DNA of 39,332 bases from an uncultured Barnesiella sp. (GTDB lineage: Bacteria > Bacteroidota > Bacteroidia > Bacteroidales > Barnesiellaceae), in contig CALUJQ010000031.1 of NCBI GenBank assembly GCA_944320995.1, positions 1 through 39,332 of the forward strand. Reading direction: 5' to 3'. The notes beneath the pieces are model-generated. The model was given only the letters and a program-made list of their open reading frames with translations, made no database searches and had not been told where the DNA came from. This document shows, one piece after another, positions 23,967 to 35,177 of this stretch (position 1 is the stretch's first letter; each line of letters begins with the position of its first letter). The position numbers were made by a program, and so were the translations under genes.

Positions 23967-26582
23967 GTGGCCAAGGAAATTGTTGAAACTCCGCTGATGA
24001 AACAGTATGTTGAGATGAAAGCCAAGCATCCCGATGCGATACTGCTTTTCAGAGTGGGGGATTTTTATGAGACTTTTTCGGACGATGCGTTGGTGGCATC
24101 GGAAATTTTAGGGATAACCCTCACGCGGCGGGCGAACGGCGCCGCCCAATATGTAGAGTTGGCGGGATTCCCGCATCACGCTCTCGACACCTATCTGCCC
24201 AAGTTGGTAAGGGCCGGCAAACGGGTGGCCATTTGTGAGCAGTTGGAAGATCCTAAACTAACCAAGAAACTGGTTAAACGGGGGATTACCGAGTTGGTTA
24301 CACCGGGGGTGTCGATCAACGACAATATATTGGATCATCGTGAGAATAATTTTTTAGCCGGAGTTCACTTTGGGAAAAACAACAAGGTGGGTGTGGCTTT
24401 TCTCGATATTTCGACCGGAGAATTTTTGGCGGCCGAGGGGAATTTCGATTACGTGGACAAACTGTTGGGCAACTTTGATCCCAAAGAGGTTTTGTTCGAG
24501 CGGACGAAACGGAAGTTGTTCGAGGAGCATTTCGGCAGCCGCTTTTTTACTTTTGAATTAGATGACTGGGTTTATACCGACGAGGCGGCCTCGGATCGCT
24601 TGTTGCGCCATTTCGAGACAAAAAATCTGAAAGGGTTTGGTATTCACAATATGCCCAATGCGATTATCGCGGCGGGTTCGCTGCTGCATTACCTCGATAT
24701 TACGCAGCACACTCAGATTGCCCACATCACTTCGCTGTCGCGTATTGAAGAGGAGCGGTATGTGCGGCTCGACAAGTTTACGGTGCGGAGTCTCGAATTG
24801 CTTGCTCCTATGAACGAGGGAGGCAAAAGCCTGCTCGATGTGATAGACCGTACGGTTACTCCGATGGGCGCCCGTATGCTCAAACGGTGGATTATTTTCC
24901 CGTTGAAAGATGTGAAACCTATCGAGGAGCGGTTGAACGGAGTGGAATATTTCTTTCGTCACCCTGAGGTGCGTGAGGTCATCGAACCTCAACTCGATAC
25001 GATCGGCGACATGGAACGGCTCATTTCGAAGGTGGCGGTAGGTCGTATTTCGCCCCGTGAGGTGGTACAGTTGAAAGTGGCCTTGTCGGCGATAGAGCCT
25101 ATCAAAGCGGTATGCATGCAGAGCGACGAGCCGGTGTTGCAACGCATCGGCGAACAACTGAATTGCTGTACCCTTGTCAGAGACCGCATAGAGCGCGAAA
25201 TCAATCCCGACGCTCCCAATCTGGTGAACCGGGGCGGAATTATCCGTAAAGGGGTGAATGCCGAGTTGGACGAACTGCGCGAAATCTCTTATTCGGGGAA
25301 AGACTATTTGCTGCATGTGCAACAACGCGAGAGTGAAAAGACCGGTATCCCCAGCCTTAAAATAGGATACAACAATGTATTCGGCTACTATATCGAGGTA
25401 CGCAACACACACAAGGAGAAGGTCCCTTCCGAGTGGATTCGGAAACAGACCTTGGTAAGTGCCGAGCGGTATATCACGCAAGAGTTGAAAGAGTATGAGG
25501 AGAAGATTTTGGGCGCCGAGGAGAAAATCCTTTCGTTGGAAACCCAACTTTTCAACAATCTCATTTTGTCGTTGACCGAGTATATTCCCGCTATACAGCA
25601 CGATTCTAATCTCATTGCCCGTCTCGACTGCCTGCTGTCGTTTGTAAAATCGGCCGTAGAGAATAAATATATTCGTCCCGAGGTAAACGATACGTTGGTC
25701 ATCGATATTAAAGAGGGGCGTCACCCTGTCATCGAGAAACAGTTGCCGTTGGGCGAACCTTATATCGGTAACAGTGTCGAACTCGACAATGACCGGCAGC
25801 AGATTATGATGATTACCGGTCCCAACATGGCCGGTAAATCGGCTTTGTTAAGGCAAACCGCGCTCATTGTGCTGATGGCGCAGATAGGCAGTTATGTGCC
25901 GGCCGAGGCTGCCCGTATCGGTATCGTGGACAAGATTTTCACCCGGGTGGGAGCGTCGGACAACATTTCATTGGGCGAATCGACGTTTATGGTCGAAATG
26001 ACCGAGGCTGCCGACATTCTCAACAACCTGTCGGAGCGCAGTCTGGTCCTATTCGACGAATTGGGGCGGGGAACGAGTACCTACGACGGTATATCCATCG
26101 CATGGGCCATTGTAGAGCATATCCATGAACACCCCAAGGCTCGGGCCAAGACGCTCTTTGCCACTCATTATCACGAGTTAAACGAGATGGAACGCACCTA
26201 TAAACGCATTGTCAATTACAATGTGTCGGTCAAGGAAATCGACAACAAGGTTATCTTTTTGCGCAAGTTGGTACGGGGTGGCAGTGAACACAGTTTTGGT
26301 ATCCATGTGGCTAAACTGGCAGGTATGCCGCAAAGTATCGTGAAACGAGCCGACCAGATATTGAAGCAATTGGAGTCGGAAAACCGGCAGAACAGTATGG
26401 CCAAACCTACCGCCGAGATTGCCTCGTCGAGGGGCGGAGTACAGTTGAGTTTCTTCCAACTCGATGACCCGGTACTCTCGCAGGTGCGCGACGAGATTTT
26501 GCAAGTCGATATTAATAACCTCACGCCAGTAGAGGCATTGAACAAATTGAACGAGATAAAAAAAATAATCACCGGGAAATGA
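23967..26582 (+). CDS. mutS: DNA mismatch repair protein MutS
   Basis: Recognises mismatches and recruits MutL. The 871-residue product is a full MutS1. The mismatch-probing motif is FYE in [11 protein letters not shown] near residue 37. The core and clamp domains follow, then Walker [10 protein letters not shown] near 618 and the Walker B/signature [11 protein letters not shown] near 695. The C-terminal [17 protein letters not shown] segment ends the protein. The start is GTG (23967): an in-frame TAG lies two codons upstream and no ATG fits. TATCTTTG at 23913-23920 is an exact -7 box. The next gene starts 10 bases after the stop, so U32 and TPR genes may be read from the same transcript. Confidence 0.97.
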   Translation: MAKEIVETPLMKQYVEMKAKHPDAILLFRVGDFYETFSDDALVASEILGITLTRRANGAAQYVELAGFPHHALDTYLPKLVRAGKRVAICEQLEDPKLTKKLVKRGITELVTPGVSINDNILDHRENNFLAGVHFGKNNKVGVAFLDISTGEFLAAEGNFDYVDKLLGNFDPKEVLFERTKRKLFEEHFGSRFFTFELDDWVYTDEAASDRLLRHFETKNLKGFGIHNMPNAIIAAGSLLHYLDITQHTQIAHITSLSRIEEERYVRLDKFTVRSLELLAPMNEGGKSLLDVIDRTVTPMGARMLKRWIIFPLKDVKPIEERLNGVEYFFRHPEVREVIEPQLDTIGDMERLISKVAVGRISPREVVQLKVALSAIEPIKAVCMQSDEPVLQRIGEQLNCCTLVRDRIEREINPDAPNLVNRGGIIRKGVNAELDELREISYSGKDYLLHVQQRESEKTGIPSLKIGYNNVFGYYIEVRNTHKEKVPSEWIRKQTLVSAERYITQELKEYEEKILGAEEKILSLETQLFNNLILSLTEYIPAIQHDSNLIARLDCLLSFVKSAVENKYIRPEVNDTLVIDIKEGRHPVIEKQLPLGEPYIGNSVELDNDRQQIMMITGPNMAGKSALLRQTALIVLMAQIGSYVPAEAARIGIVDKIFTRVGASDNISLGESTFMVEMTEAADILNNLSERSLVLFDELGRGTSTYDGISIAWAIVEHIHEHPKARAKTLFATHYHELNEMERTYKRIVNYNVSVKEIDNKVIFLRKLVRGGSEHSFGIHVAKLAGMPQSIVKRADQILKQLESENRQNSMAKPTAEIASSRGGVQLSFFQLDDPVLSQVRDEILQVDINNLTPVEALNKLNEIKKIITGK

Positions 26583-26592
26583 GTGTGATTCT

Positions 26593-27852
26593 ATGAGGAA
26601 GAGAAGCGATTTTGAGATTATGGCGCCGGTGGGGGCTTACGACTCGTTGGCCGCCGCTATACAAGGGGGTGCCGATTCGATCTATTTCGGTATCGAGGGG
26701 TTGAATATGCGGGCCCGTTCGTCGAATAATTTTACGATAGACGACTTGCATGAGATAGCCCGCATCTGTAACGAACACGATATAAAAAGCTATTTGACGG
26801 TCAATACCGTTATTTACGACGAGGATATAGACTTGTTGCACCGGATTGTCGATGCCGCCAAGGAGGCCGGCATCTCGGCGATTATTGCCAGCGATGTGGC
26901 CGCCATGACTTATGCCCGGGAGATAGGGGTAGAAGTACATCTCTCTACCCAATTGAATATCTCGAATGTCGAGGCTTTGCGGTTTTATGCCCGTTTCGCC
27001 GATGTGGTGGTGTTGGCTCGGGAATTGAATATGGAGCAGGTGGCTCGTATCCACGAGGCTATCGAGCGCGAGCGCATTGTAGGTCCGGGCGGTGAGCCGG
27101 TACGTATCGAGATGTTTTGCCACGGAGCGTTGTGCATGGCTGTTTCGGGCAAATGCTATTTGAGTTTGCATGAGATGAATGCTTCGGCCAACCGGGGGGC
27201 CTGCATGCAGATTTGCCGTCGGTCATACGAGGTGAAAGATCGGGAGACCGGCGATGAGTTGGCGGTGGAAAATGCCTATATCATGTCGCCGAAGGATTTG
27301 AAAACGATTCACTTCCTCAATAAACTCATCGACTCGGGTGTGCGGGTCTTCAAAATCGAGGGCCGTGCCCGAGGGCCGGAGTATGTGCGTACCGTCGTTT
27401 CGTGTTACAACGAGGCGATAGAAGCCTATCTGAACGATGAGTTTACCGACGAGAAAATCGCCGGGTGGGACGAGCGGCTTTCGACAGTCTTTAACCGGGG
27501 ATTCTGGAATGGATATTATTTGGGACAGCGGTTAGGCGAATGGACGCATAATTACGGTTCGGCGGCGACTAAACGCAAAGTCTATATCGGCAAAGGGGTG
27601 AAATATTTCTCCAACCTCGGGGTAGCCGAGTTTTTGCTCGAAAGCGGCTCACTGAGTGTCGGCGACGAGGTCTTGATTACGGGGCCTACGACAGGAGCCC
27701 TTTTCCGCAAGGTCGAGGAGATACGGGTCGATTTGAAACCGGTGGAAACGGCGGTGAAAGGCGACCGTTTTTCGATGCGGGTCGATGAGAAGATACGTCC
27801 GTCGGATAAATTGTTTAAATGGGTGGATAGTTCGGAACTTAAAACAAAATAG
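26593..27852 (+). CDS. U32-family peptidase-like protein
   Basis: A 419-residue cytosolic protein of the U32 (collagenase-like) family. It starts [27 protein letters not shown], the usual barrel start, and carries the conserved cysteines in [18 protein letters not shown] (about 175-192) and [12 protein letters not shown]. In E. coli, relatives TrhP, RlhA and UbiU are linked to tRNA/rRNA hydroxylation or ubiquinone synthesis, and the cysteines hold an Fe-S cluster in some. An RNA-hydroxylation role is therefore more likely than proteolysis, but which branch this is cannot be told by eye. It is packed between mutS (10 bases) and the TPR gene (2 bases). Confidence 0.88.
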   Translation: MRKRSDFEIMAPVGAYDSLAAAIQGGADSIYFGIEGLNMRARSSNNFTIDDLHEIARICNEHDIKSYLTVNTVIYDEDIDLLHRIVDAAKEAGISAIIASDVAAMTYAREIGVEVHLSTQLNISNVEALRFYARFADVVVLARELNMEQVARIHEAIERERIVGPGGEPVRIEMFCHGALCMAVSGKCYLSLHEMNASANRGACMQICRRSYEVKDRETGDELAVENAYIMSPKDLKTIHFLNKLIDSGVRVFKIEGRARGPEYVRTVVSCYNEAIEAYLNDEFTDEKIAGWDERLSTVFNRGFWNGYYLGQRLGEWTHNYGSAATKRKVYIGKGVKYFSNLGVAEFLLESGSLSVGDEVLITGPTTGALFRKVEEIRVDLKPVETAVKGDRFSMRVDEKIRPSDKLFKWVDSSELKTK

Positions 27853-27854
27853 GT

Positions 27855-30800
27855 ATGTTCATGAGACGAGCGATTGTTGTCATCTTTGCAACGGTGTGTG
27901 TGGGACAACTCTTGGCGGCCAAGCTGGGGGTACCGGCCTATAACGATTATAAATCTTTAATAGATAGGGGAATATCTCTTTTTGAAGAAAGAAATTATGT
28001 GGGTTGTGTCGATGTGATGCAGGAGGCTTGCCGGATTGGTTTGCCGGCAGCGATGCGCGAGACGGCCGATTGGTATATCGCCCTTTCCGAAGCCCGTAAC
28101 CAGTCGCCCGAGGCCGTAATCCGGTTGCAGGCTTTCTTGCGGGAATATCCGGCATCGAGCCGAGCCGTGCAGGCCCGGTTGGCTTTGGCCGACTATTATT
28201 ACGACCGGCAGGAATATGCCGAAGCTTTGCAGGCTTACCGTTCGATCAATGTGGGTCTGCTCACCGGTGATGAAGAAGATCGGTGGGGTTACCGCACGGC
28301 TTGTGCGTTGTTGAAGACAGGCGATATGGCCGCGGCTAAACCGTTGTTTCAAATTCTTGTCGGGAAGAAACAATTCCACGAAGGTGCCACTTTCTATCTG
28401 GCCTATATACAGATGAACGAGGGCGACGAACATGCGGCTTTGACCGGCTTTTCCAAAGTAGCCGACGACAGTCGGTACGGCTATGCCGCCCGTTTGCATA
28501 TTCTGCAAATCTATTTCGGGCAAAGGCGATTCGCACAAGTTCTTTCGGAAGGGAAAGCATTGCTCGACCGACCGGCGTCCGATGCCGATGCTTATACCGA
28601 ATTGTTACGTCTCATGGGCGAAAGCGCTTATCAAGAGGGTGATGACCAACTGGCGACCGAATATCTTTCACGGTATTTGCAACGTGTCGATAATCCCGAG
28701 CGGTCGTCGCTTTATGCCTTAGGCATTATGGCCTATCGCCGGGGAGAAAATGCGCAAGCCATCGACTATTTGGGGAAGGTGACTCCGATAGGCGATTCGC
28801 TCACTCAAAATGCCTATCTTTATATCGGTCAAGCCTATTTGCGGAGCGGCGATAAAAACAATGCTCGTATGGCATTTGAGATGGCTTCGCAGGGGGGATA
28901 CGACCGGCAGGTACAAGAGACGGCACTCTACAATTATGCCCTCTCTCTCTATGAGGGTTCCGCCTCGCCGTTCGACAACTCGGTGGGTGTGTTTGAGCGA
29001 TTCTTGAATGAGTTTCCCGAGTCGCGTTATGCCGACCATATCAATGACTATTTGGTGGAGGTCTATATGACCACCCGCAATTACAAGTCGGCTCTCTCTT
29101 CGATAGAGAAAATAGAACGGCCCGACCCCAAAATCCTTGCGGCCAAACAGCGCATACTCTTCCAGTTGGGCACCGAGGCTTTTGCCAATTCCCAGATAGA
29201 CGAGGCCAAATCGCTGTTCAATCGCGCCATATCGGTGGGTAGCTATGATGCCGATATTCGGGCAAAGGCCATGTTTTGGCTGGCCGAATGCCAATATCGG
29301 GAAGGGGAATACGGGAATGCGGCCCGTAATTACTCGGCTTATCTTTCGGCCTGTAAGGACAAGCGCAGTGCCATGTATTCGTTGGCATGGTATGATTGGG
29401 CTTATTGCCAATTCAAACAGCATAATTTTGCACAGGCCCTCGATGGCTTTTCGCGGTATCTCTCTTCGCAGACAGGCGGCGATAAACCCCTGCTGGCCGA
29501 TGCCTATGCCCGTACCGGCGATTGTTACTACTACGCCCGCCGGTATGCCGATGCCGAAAAATATTATGCGCAAGCTCGGGCAACCGATGTTTCGACCGGC
29601 GATTATGCTCTTTTCCAACAAGCCTTTATGGCGGGGTTGCAAAAAGAGCAGTTGCGCAAAATCGAATTGTTGGATCGGTTGATAGCCGATTATCCCCGCT
29701 CGGGATACCTGCCCAATGCATGGTTTGAGAAAGGGCAGGCCTACACGATACTCAATCGCAACGACGATGCCATTGTATGTTATAAACAGTTGTTGGTCGG
29801 TTATCCGCAGAGCGCGATTGCCCGCAAAGGCGGATTGCAGTTGGGAATGGTCTATTTCAACAACGGGCAGACCGACGAGTCGGTGGCGGCCTACCAGCAA
29901 GTGATAGAGCGTTATCCTACCAGTGAGGAGGCCCGCATTGCAGTGGCCGATTTGAAGTCGGTATATGTGGAGCGCGATGCCGTCGATGCTTATGCCTCCT
30001 ATTTGAGCCAAGTGGGACTGGCAGGACAGACTCCGGTAACCGAACTCGATTCGCTCTCCTACATGGCCGCCGAGCGCACCTACATGACGGGTAAGGGAAT
30101 CGCTTCGCTCGAACGGTACATCAGCAACTACCCTTCGGGAGCATTTCTTGTGCCGGCCCACTATTATGTGGGACAGGCCTCGTTTGCAGCGAAAGCGTAT
30201 GACAAGGCATTGCCGGCATTCGATTATGTAGTGATGCATGCTCCTGACGGTCAGTTTGGCGAAGAGGCTTTGGCCCGCAAGTGTGAGATACTCTATTTGA
30301 AAGCGCGTTATGACGAGGCTTTTGCCGGGTTTAAAGCTTTGGAAAAGATGGCGACCAATAGCGAGAACAAACAGGCCGCCCGATTGGGAATGCTCCGTAT
30401 CGCCCGCAATAAACAACAGTATAACGAAGTGTTGGTTTCGGCCGAAGGGTTGCTCGGCGAGAGCAAGTTGTCGCCCGATTTGCGTCAGGAGGTATTGTTT
30501 GCCCGTGCCGAGGCTTATGCCCATACCGGTCGAGGAAAAGAGGCTGCCGACGATTGGACGGAATTGGCAAAGGATACCCGTTCGGCCTATGGCGCGGAAA
30601 GTGCCTATCGATTGGCTCAGTACCAGTTTGACAACAAAGCGCTCGATACGGCCGAAAAGACCTTGAATACCTTTATCGACAAAGGTACACCCCATAATTA
30701 TTGGTTGGCTCGGGCCTTCTTGCTCATGGCCGATATTTATGAAAAGCGGGGCGATACGTTCCAAGCCCGGCAATATTTGCAAAGTTTGCGGAACAATTAT

Positions 30801-30869
30801 CCGGCCGGAGACGATGATATTCTTTCGCGTATCGATGCGAAACTGGCCCGGTTGGGAAAAACGGAGTAG
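27855..30869 (+). CDS. Large periplasmic TPR-repeat protein
   Basis: A 1004-residue exported protein with a signal peptide (about 1-22) and tetratricopeptide repeats along nearly all its length. Repeats of 34-36 residues with the A..LG..Y and Y..A...Y patterns are easy to see, for example [11 protein letters not shown] and [12 protein letters not shown]. No enzymatic motif is seen. Such solenoids usually hold partner proteins, as in outer-membrane assembly or envelope complexes. It begins two bases after the U32 stop and is followed 22 bases later by an outer-membrane barrel gene, so a periplasmic-outer membrane partnership is a reasonable inference. ATG 27861 is an alternative start, six bases on. 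Confidence 0.85.
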   Translation: MFMRRAIVVIFATVCVGQLLAAKLGVPAYNDYKSLIDRGISLFEERNYVGCVDVMQEACRIGLPAAMRETADWYIALSEARNQSPEAVIRLQAFLREYPASSRAVQARLALADYYYDRQEYAEALQAYRSINVGLLTGDEEDRWGYRTACALLKTGDMAAAKPLFQILVGKKQFHEGATFYLAYIQMNEGDEHAALTGFSKVADDSRYGYAARLHILQIYFGQRRFAQVLSEGKALLDRPASDADAYTELLRLMGESAYQEGDDQLATEYLSRYLQRVDNPERSSLYALGIMAYRRGENAQAIDYLGKVTPIGDSLTQNAYLYIGQAYLRSGDKNNARMAFEMASQGGYDRQVQETALYNYALSLYEGSASPFDNSVGVFERFLNEFPESRYADHINDYLVEVYMTTRNYKSALSSIEKIERPDPKILAAKQRILFQLGTEAFANSQIDEAKSLFNRAISVGSYDADIRAKAMFWLAECQYREGEYGNAARNYSAYLSACKDKRSAMYSLAWYDWAYCQFKQHNFAQALDGFSRYLSSQTGGDKPLLADAYARTGDCYYYARRYADAEKYYAQARATDVSTGDYALFQQAFMAGLQKEQLRKIELLDRLIADYPRSGYLPNAWFEKGQAYTILNRNDDAIVCYKQLLVGYPQSAIARKGGLQLGMVYFNNGQTDESVAAYQQVIERYPTSEEARIAVADLKSVYVERDAVDAYASYLSQVGLAGQTPVTELDSLSYMAAERTYMTGKGIASLERYISNYPSGAFLVPAHYYVGQASFAAKAYDKALPAFDYVVMHAPDGQFGEEALARKCEILYLKARYDEAFAGFKALEKMATNSENKQAARLGMLRIARNKQQYNEVLVSAEGLLGESKLSPDLRQEVLFARAEAYAHTGRGKEAADDWTELAKDTRSAYGAESAYRLAQYQFDNKALDTAEKTLNTFIDKGTPHNYWLARAFLLMADIYEKRGDTFQARQYLQSLRNNYPAGDDDILSRIDAKLARLGKTE

Positions 30870-30891
30870 AACGATTCAACAGTTATAATTT

Positions 30892-32562
30892 ATGAAACGG
30901 TTTCTTTTTTTGATTATACTTGCCTTCCCGGTTGTCGTATCGGCACAGGAGCGTTCCGATTCTTTACGCAGGGAAGTAACCATAGAGAAAGATTTTACCC
31001 CCATCGTGCGCGACGCGTCGAAAATCAATACCCTTCCCGAAGTGGAAGCCCCTACCGTAACCCGTCGGTCCATTCGGTACAGCGATTGGAGTGTACCGGC
31101 TTCGCTCGAAGCCCGCTCGGTTTTGTTGCCTCCCGGCGGTTTCGGTGAAAAGCCGCGTGAGAATTTGTCACGGGGATATGTCGATTTCGGAATGGGCAAT
31201 TATTGGAATATGGCTGGAAATGCCGGATATCGCATTTTGCAGAACGAGAAAGACAAATTGGGGGTGTGGTGGCAGCATCGTTCGACCTGCGGTACGGTGG
31301 ATTATAACCAAATGTTGCCCGGATATTCCGAATCGAAAAAGATGTACCGGCTCGACGAACGCGTGATAGCCGACTATCTCCACTCTTTCGGGAAAATCGA
31401 TTTGGGGATACGAGGGGGCTATCGGTACGATTCGTTCAATTATTACGGATTGCGTTTCCCCGATTTGCAAGGATTGGCCTCTTCCAACCAAGAAATTAAC
31501 CGTTTCTTCTTGAAGGGTCGGGTGGTATCGACTTCGCCGGTCGAGGGACTACATTATGAAGCATCGTTGGGATACTCCCGGTATGGATACCGTCGGGGAT
31601 ATATGCAAGATGAAAAAGGAGCTGCCGAAAATTGGTTGGAGGCCGATTTCTTGCTCTCGGCCTCTATCGATGGGTATAGCGATATTTCGTTGGACGGTTC
31701 TTTCGATTATGTAGGGTATAGCCGGTTGCCGTCGGTATCGGGTTACGGAATGCTGTCGTTGAATCCCCGGTATGGTTGGCATAATGATCGCTTATCGCTT
31801 TCGGCCGGATTGAAAGCCGATATATCGTTCAACGACGGGACGATATTTCGTTTCTCGCCCGATGTGCGTTTTGACTGGACCATCGTTCCCGACCTGCAAT
31901 TTTATACTCGTCTCGCAGGAGGCAAGTCGTTGAATACGTGGCAGAAAGTATCGGGTTATACGCTCTATTTCAATCCCTCGCTGTTGGCCGTGAATACTTA
32001 TGTGCCCCTCGATGCCGAGGTAGGTTTTCGGGTCAACGCATTGCGGGGTTTTTCAATAGGAGTGTCGGGTGGATGTGAGATCGGGAAGAATCTGTTGTTT
32101 TTGTTGCCCGAGATGAAAGCCAATGGAGAGTTGACAGGCATATCGGATTTTGCAGGAGCCGATGTCCGCGGTTGGAAAGCCGATGCCGATATTTCGTATC
32201 GCTATGGTTCTGTGTGGGAAGTCTCGGCTCGTGTCGGTTACCGTCGTTGGACGCGGGACGCAGGCGGTGCGGTTATCTCGTATAACCGTCCGCAATGGGA
32301 AGGAGGAGCCGATGTGCGGTATAAGCCGCTTCGCACGTTTGTCCTCGATGCGGGGTATCGATTTGCGGCCGGGCGCGATTACGGTTTGCTCGGTACTTTG
32401 GCCGATATGCACCTTGTTCATTTGAAAGCCTCGTATTCCGTTACTTCGTGGTTGTCGGTTTACGGGCTCACCGACAATTTGTTGAATTGCAAATATGATA
32501 TTCTTTACGGAATGCCTGCGCAAGGAATCAATTTTATGTTCGGAGTTGACCTGAAATTTTGA
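30892..32562 (+). CDS. Outer-membrane beta-barrel protein (plugless TonB-receptor-like)
   Basis: A 556-residue exported protein: signal peptide 1-19 (ending VVSAQ), then a short periplasmic segment VTIEKDFTPIVRDASKIN found at the start of a Bacteroidetes outer-membrane protein group. The rest is a barrel with alternating aromatic strands and a C-terminal Phe (MFGVDLKF), the usual signal for barrel insertion. No TonB box or plug domain is visible, though databases often name such proteins TonB-dependent receptors. It is the last member of the mutS-U32-TPR-barrel series. Function unknown; the upstream TPR protein is a likely partner. Confidence 0.8.
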   Translation: MKRFLFLIILAFPVVVSAQERSDSLRREVTIEKDFTPIVRDASKINTLPEVEAPTVTRRSIRYSDWSVPASLEARSVLLPPGGFGEKPRENLSRGYVDFGMGNYWNMAGNAGYRILQNEKDKLGVWWQHRSTCGTVDYNQMLPGYSESKKMYRLDERVIADYLHSFGKIDLGIRGGYRYDSFNYYGLRFPDLQGLASSNQEINRFFLKGRVVSTSPVEGLHYEASLGYSRYGYRRGYMQDEKGAAENWLEADFLLSASIDGYSDISLDGSFDYVGYSRLPSVSGYGMLSLNPRYGWHNDRLSLSAGLKADISFNDGTIFRFSPDVRFDWTIVPDLQFYTRLAGGKSLNTWQKVSGYTLYFNPSLLAVNTYVPLDAEVGFRVNALRGFSIGVSGGCEIGKNLLFLLPEMKANGELTGISDFAGADVRGWKADADISYRYGSVWEVSARVGYRRWTRDAGGAVISYNRPQWEGGADVRYKPLRTFVLDAGYRFAAGRDYGLLGTLADMHLVHLKASYSVTSWLSVYGLTDNLLNCKYDILYGMPAQGINFMFGVDLKF

Positions 32563-32603
32563 GAGGCTTATAGCCTCTCACCCCCGTATGCTTTCGGTGA
32601 GAG
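32560..32603 (+). promoter_or_regulatory. Two mutually exclusive hairpins before topA
   Basis: Hairpin 1 pairs TGAGAGGC (32560-32567, including the barrel stop codon) with GCCTCTCA (32573-32580). Hairpin 2 pairs CTCTCACC (32575-32582) with GGTGAGAG (32596-32603). They share CTCTCA, so only one forms at a time. An A/T-rich stretch follows. It could be a weak terminator or attenuator; no known class is recognised. Confidence 0.4.
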
Positions 32604-32694
32604 ATATACATTATTTAATAAAAAAGTAGAAAAAAACACTGTATTACAATTCGATTTCCTATTTTTGCGCAAAATTTGAACGAACGTTGCGCTT

Positions 32695-35025
32695 ATGGCA
32701 AAGAATTTGGTAATTGTAGAGTCTCCGGCAAAGGCCAAAACGATAGAGAAATTTCTCGGGAAAGAGTATGAGGTTCTTTCGAGTTACGGGCATATCCGTG
32801 ATTTGAAAAAGAAGGATTTCAGTGTAGATATAGCGCATCATTATAAGCCTATCTATGAAATTCCCGCCGATAAGAAAAAACTGGTGGAGAGCCTGAAAGA
32901 GAAAGCCGCTGAAGCCGAGATGGTTTGGTTGGCTTCCGATGAAGACCGTGAGGGGGAAGCTATCGCCTGGCATCTGTTCGAGGTGTTGAAATTAAAGCCA
33001 GAGAAAACAAAGCGTATTGTTTTTCACGAGATTACCAAAGACGCCATACTTCACGCCATTGCCAATCCTCGTAGTATAGATATGAACCTCGTCGATGCCC
33101 AACAGGCTCGTCGGGTTCTCGACCGTATTGTGGGATTCGAACTCTCGCCGGTACTTTGGAAGAAGGTGAAGCCGGCTTTGTCGGCCGGGCGGGTGCAATC
33201 GGTTGCGGTCCGTCTCATTGTCGAGCGGGAGCGGGAAATATCGGCATTTGCATCGGAAGCCTCTTATCGGGTAATCGGTGAATTTCAGCTTCCCGGAGGC
33301 GAGGTGTTGAAAGCCGAGTTGAATCATCGTTTGAAAACCGAGGCGGAGGCCATGTCGCTGCTCGAAGCCTGCAAGACAGCCTCTTTCTCTATTAGCGACG
33401 TGACGGTGAAACCGGCTAAAAAATCGCCGGCTGCCCCCTTTACCACCTCGACTTTGCAACAGGAGGCGGCTCGCAAATTGGGCTTTTCGGTGGCCCAGAC
33501 CATGATGGTGGCCCAACGGCTCTACGAGGCAGGGCACATTACTTACATGCGTACCGACTCGGTGAACCTCTCGTCGCTGGCCCTCAATACTACCAAAGAC
33601 GAAATCATCAAAACGCTGGGCGAGAAATATCTGCATACCCGCAATTATCATACCCATACCAAGGGGGCGCAAGAGGCGCACGAAGCAATCCGTCCCACCT
33701 ATATCAGCCATCACGAGATTAACTTGTCGTCGCAGGAAAAACGGTTGTACGAGTTGATTTGGAAACGTACCATTGCTTCGCAAATGAGTGATGCCGAGTT
33801 GGAAAAGACGACGGCGACAATCTCCATTTCGGGGCGTGAGGAGTGTTTTGTAGCGGTGGGAGAAGTATTGAAATTCGACGGTTTTTTGAGGGTCTATATG
33901 GAGTCAACCGACGAAGATAACGATGCCGAAGGGAACGACAAAATGTTGCCGCCCTTGAAGAAAGGGCAATCGTTGACTTTATCGACAGCGACGGCGACCG
34001 AACGTTTCTCGCAGGCCCCTGCCCGATACACCGAGGCCAGTCTGGTGCGTAAACTCGAAGAACTGGGAATAGGCCGCCCTTCGACCTATGCGCCTACTAT
34101 CTCGACCATACAGCAACGCGATTATGTCGAGAAGGGCGATAAGAAAGGTACGGTTCGTAAATACAATCTGTTGACTCTAAACAAAGGGAGTATACAATCG
34201 ACCTCAAAAACCGAAATGGTTGGTGCCGACAAAGGGAAACTGCTGCCTACCGACATAGGTGTCGTCGTCAACGACTTTCTCACGGAGTATTTCCCCGAGA
34301 TTCTCAACTATAACTTCACGGCCCGTGTCGAACAACAGTTTGACGACATCGCCGAAGGGAAAAAGGTTTGGAACGACGAGATAGATCATTTCTATAAGTT
34401 ATTTCACCCGGTGGTGGAGGACGCGATGGCTTTGCGTTTGGAACACAAAGTGGGAGAGCGGGTATTGGGTACCGACCCCAAGAGCGGACGCCCTGTCTCG
34501 GTAAAGATAGGCCGTTTCGGCCCGTTGGTACAGATCGGTACGCCCGACGATGAGGAAAAACCCTTGTTTGCCTCGCTGTTGAAAGGACAGTCGATGAGTA
34601 CCATTACCCTCGAAGAGGCGTTGAAACTTTTCGATCTGCCCCGTACCTTAGGCGATTTTGAGGGGAAAACCGTGGTGGCAGGTGTGGGTCGTTTCGGCCC
34701 TTATATCCGTCACGACGGCAAGTATGTATCGCTTCCCAAAGAGTTCACCCCCCAAGGCGTGTCGCTCGAAGAGGCTATCGAGTTGATTAAACAGAAGCGG
34801 GAGGCCGAGAGTCAACGGTTGATCAAGAAATTTGACGAGGATGCCGATCTCGAATTGCTCAACGGTCGTTATGGACCCTATATCGCTTATAAGAAAAAAA
34901 ATTATAAATTGCCCAAAGGGACAGAACCGGCGTCGCTCTCGTTTGCCGATTGCATGAAAATTATCGAGGAGGCCGATAAAGCTCCGGCCAAAAAGAAAAC
35001 GATTCGTAAAAAGACGACGAAATAA
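32695..35025 (+). CDS. topA: DNA topoisomerase I
   Basis: Relaxes negative supercoils by cutting one strand. The 776-residue enzyme has an N-terminal TOPRIM domain (VIVESPAKAKTIEKFLG with Glu9; SDEDREGEAIAWH with D82/D84/E86), then the catalytic Tyr284 in HITYMRTDSVNLS. The C-terminal part has several short FGPYI/YGPYI repeats of the Toprim-Crpt type instead of zinc ribbons, which is usual in Bacteroidetes, and a basic tail KKKTIRKKTTK. TATTTTTG at 32660-32667 matches the -7 consensus about 28 bases before the ATG. It is followed by a strong terminator at 35052. Confidence 0.97.
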   Translation: MAKNLVIVESPAKAKTIEKFLGKEYEVLSSYGHIRDLKKKDFSVDIAHHYKPIYEIPADKKKLVESLKEKAAEAEMVWLASDEDREGEAIAWHLFEVLKLKPEKTKRIVFHEITKDAILHAIANPRSIDMNLVDAQQARRVLDRIVGFELSPVLWKKVKPALSAGRVQSVAVRLIVEREREISAFASEASYRVIGEFQLPGGEVLKAELNHRLKTEAEAMSLLEACKTASFSISDVTVKPAKKSPAAPFTTSTLQQEAARKLGFSVAQTMMVAQRLYEAGHITYMRTDSVNLSSLALNTTKDEIIKTLGEKYLHTRNYHTHTKGAQEAHEAIRPTYISHHEINLSSQEKRLYELIWKRTIASQMSDAELEKTTATISISGREECFVAVGEVLKFDGFLRVYMESTDEDNDAEGNDKMLPPLKKGQSLTLSTATATERFSQAPARYTEASLVRKLEELGIGRPSTYAPTISTIQQRDYVEKGDKKGTVRKYNLLTLNKGSIQSTSKTEMVGADKGKLLPTDIGVVVNDFLTEYFPEILNYNFTARVEQQFDDIAEGKKVWNDEIDHFYKLFHPVVEDAMALRLEHKVGERVLGTDPKSGRPVSVKIGRFGPLVQIGTPDDEEKPLFASLLKGQSMSTITLEEALKLFDLPRTLGDFEGKTVVAGVGRFGPYIRHDGKYVSLPKEFTPQGVSLEEAIELIKQKREAESQRLIKKFDEDADLELLNGRYGPYIAYKKKNYKLPKGTEPASLSFADCMKIIEEADKAPAKKKTIRKKTTK

Positions 35026-35051
35026 ATGGGCAATAGATAAGACATTACGGT

Positions 35052-35089
35052 GAACGCTTCCCTTTGACAGGGGAAGCGTTCTTTTTTTT
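35052..35089 (+). terminator. Strong intrinsic terminator after topA
   Basis: An 11-bp perfect stem: GAACGCTTCCC (35052-35062) and GGGAAGCGTTC (35071-35081), followed by eight T (35082-35089). Confidence 0.95.
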
Positions 35090-35177
35090 CGGGGGTCAGT
35101 CTTGAAAATAGAGACTGACGGCTGCAAGGATTTTGAGCGGTGAGTATTATTTTTGAGGGGAGAAAAGAGATTGTGTT

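Noticed and set aside
24558..25724. 388-codon minus-strand open frame
   Set aside because: Shadow of mutS.
28719..30782. 687-codon minus-strand open frame
   Set aside because: Exact antisense of the TPR gene; the translation has no family resemblance and the plus-strand protein shows clear repeats and a signal peptide.
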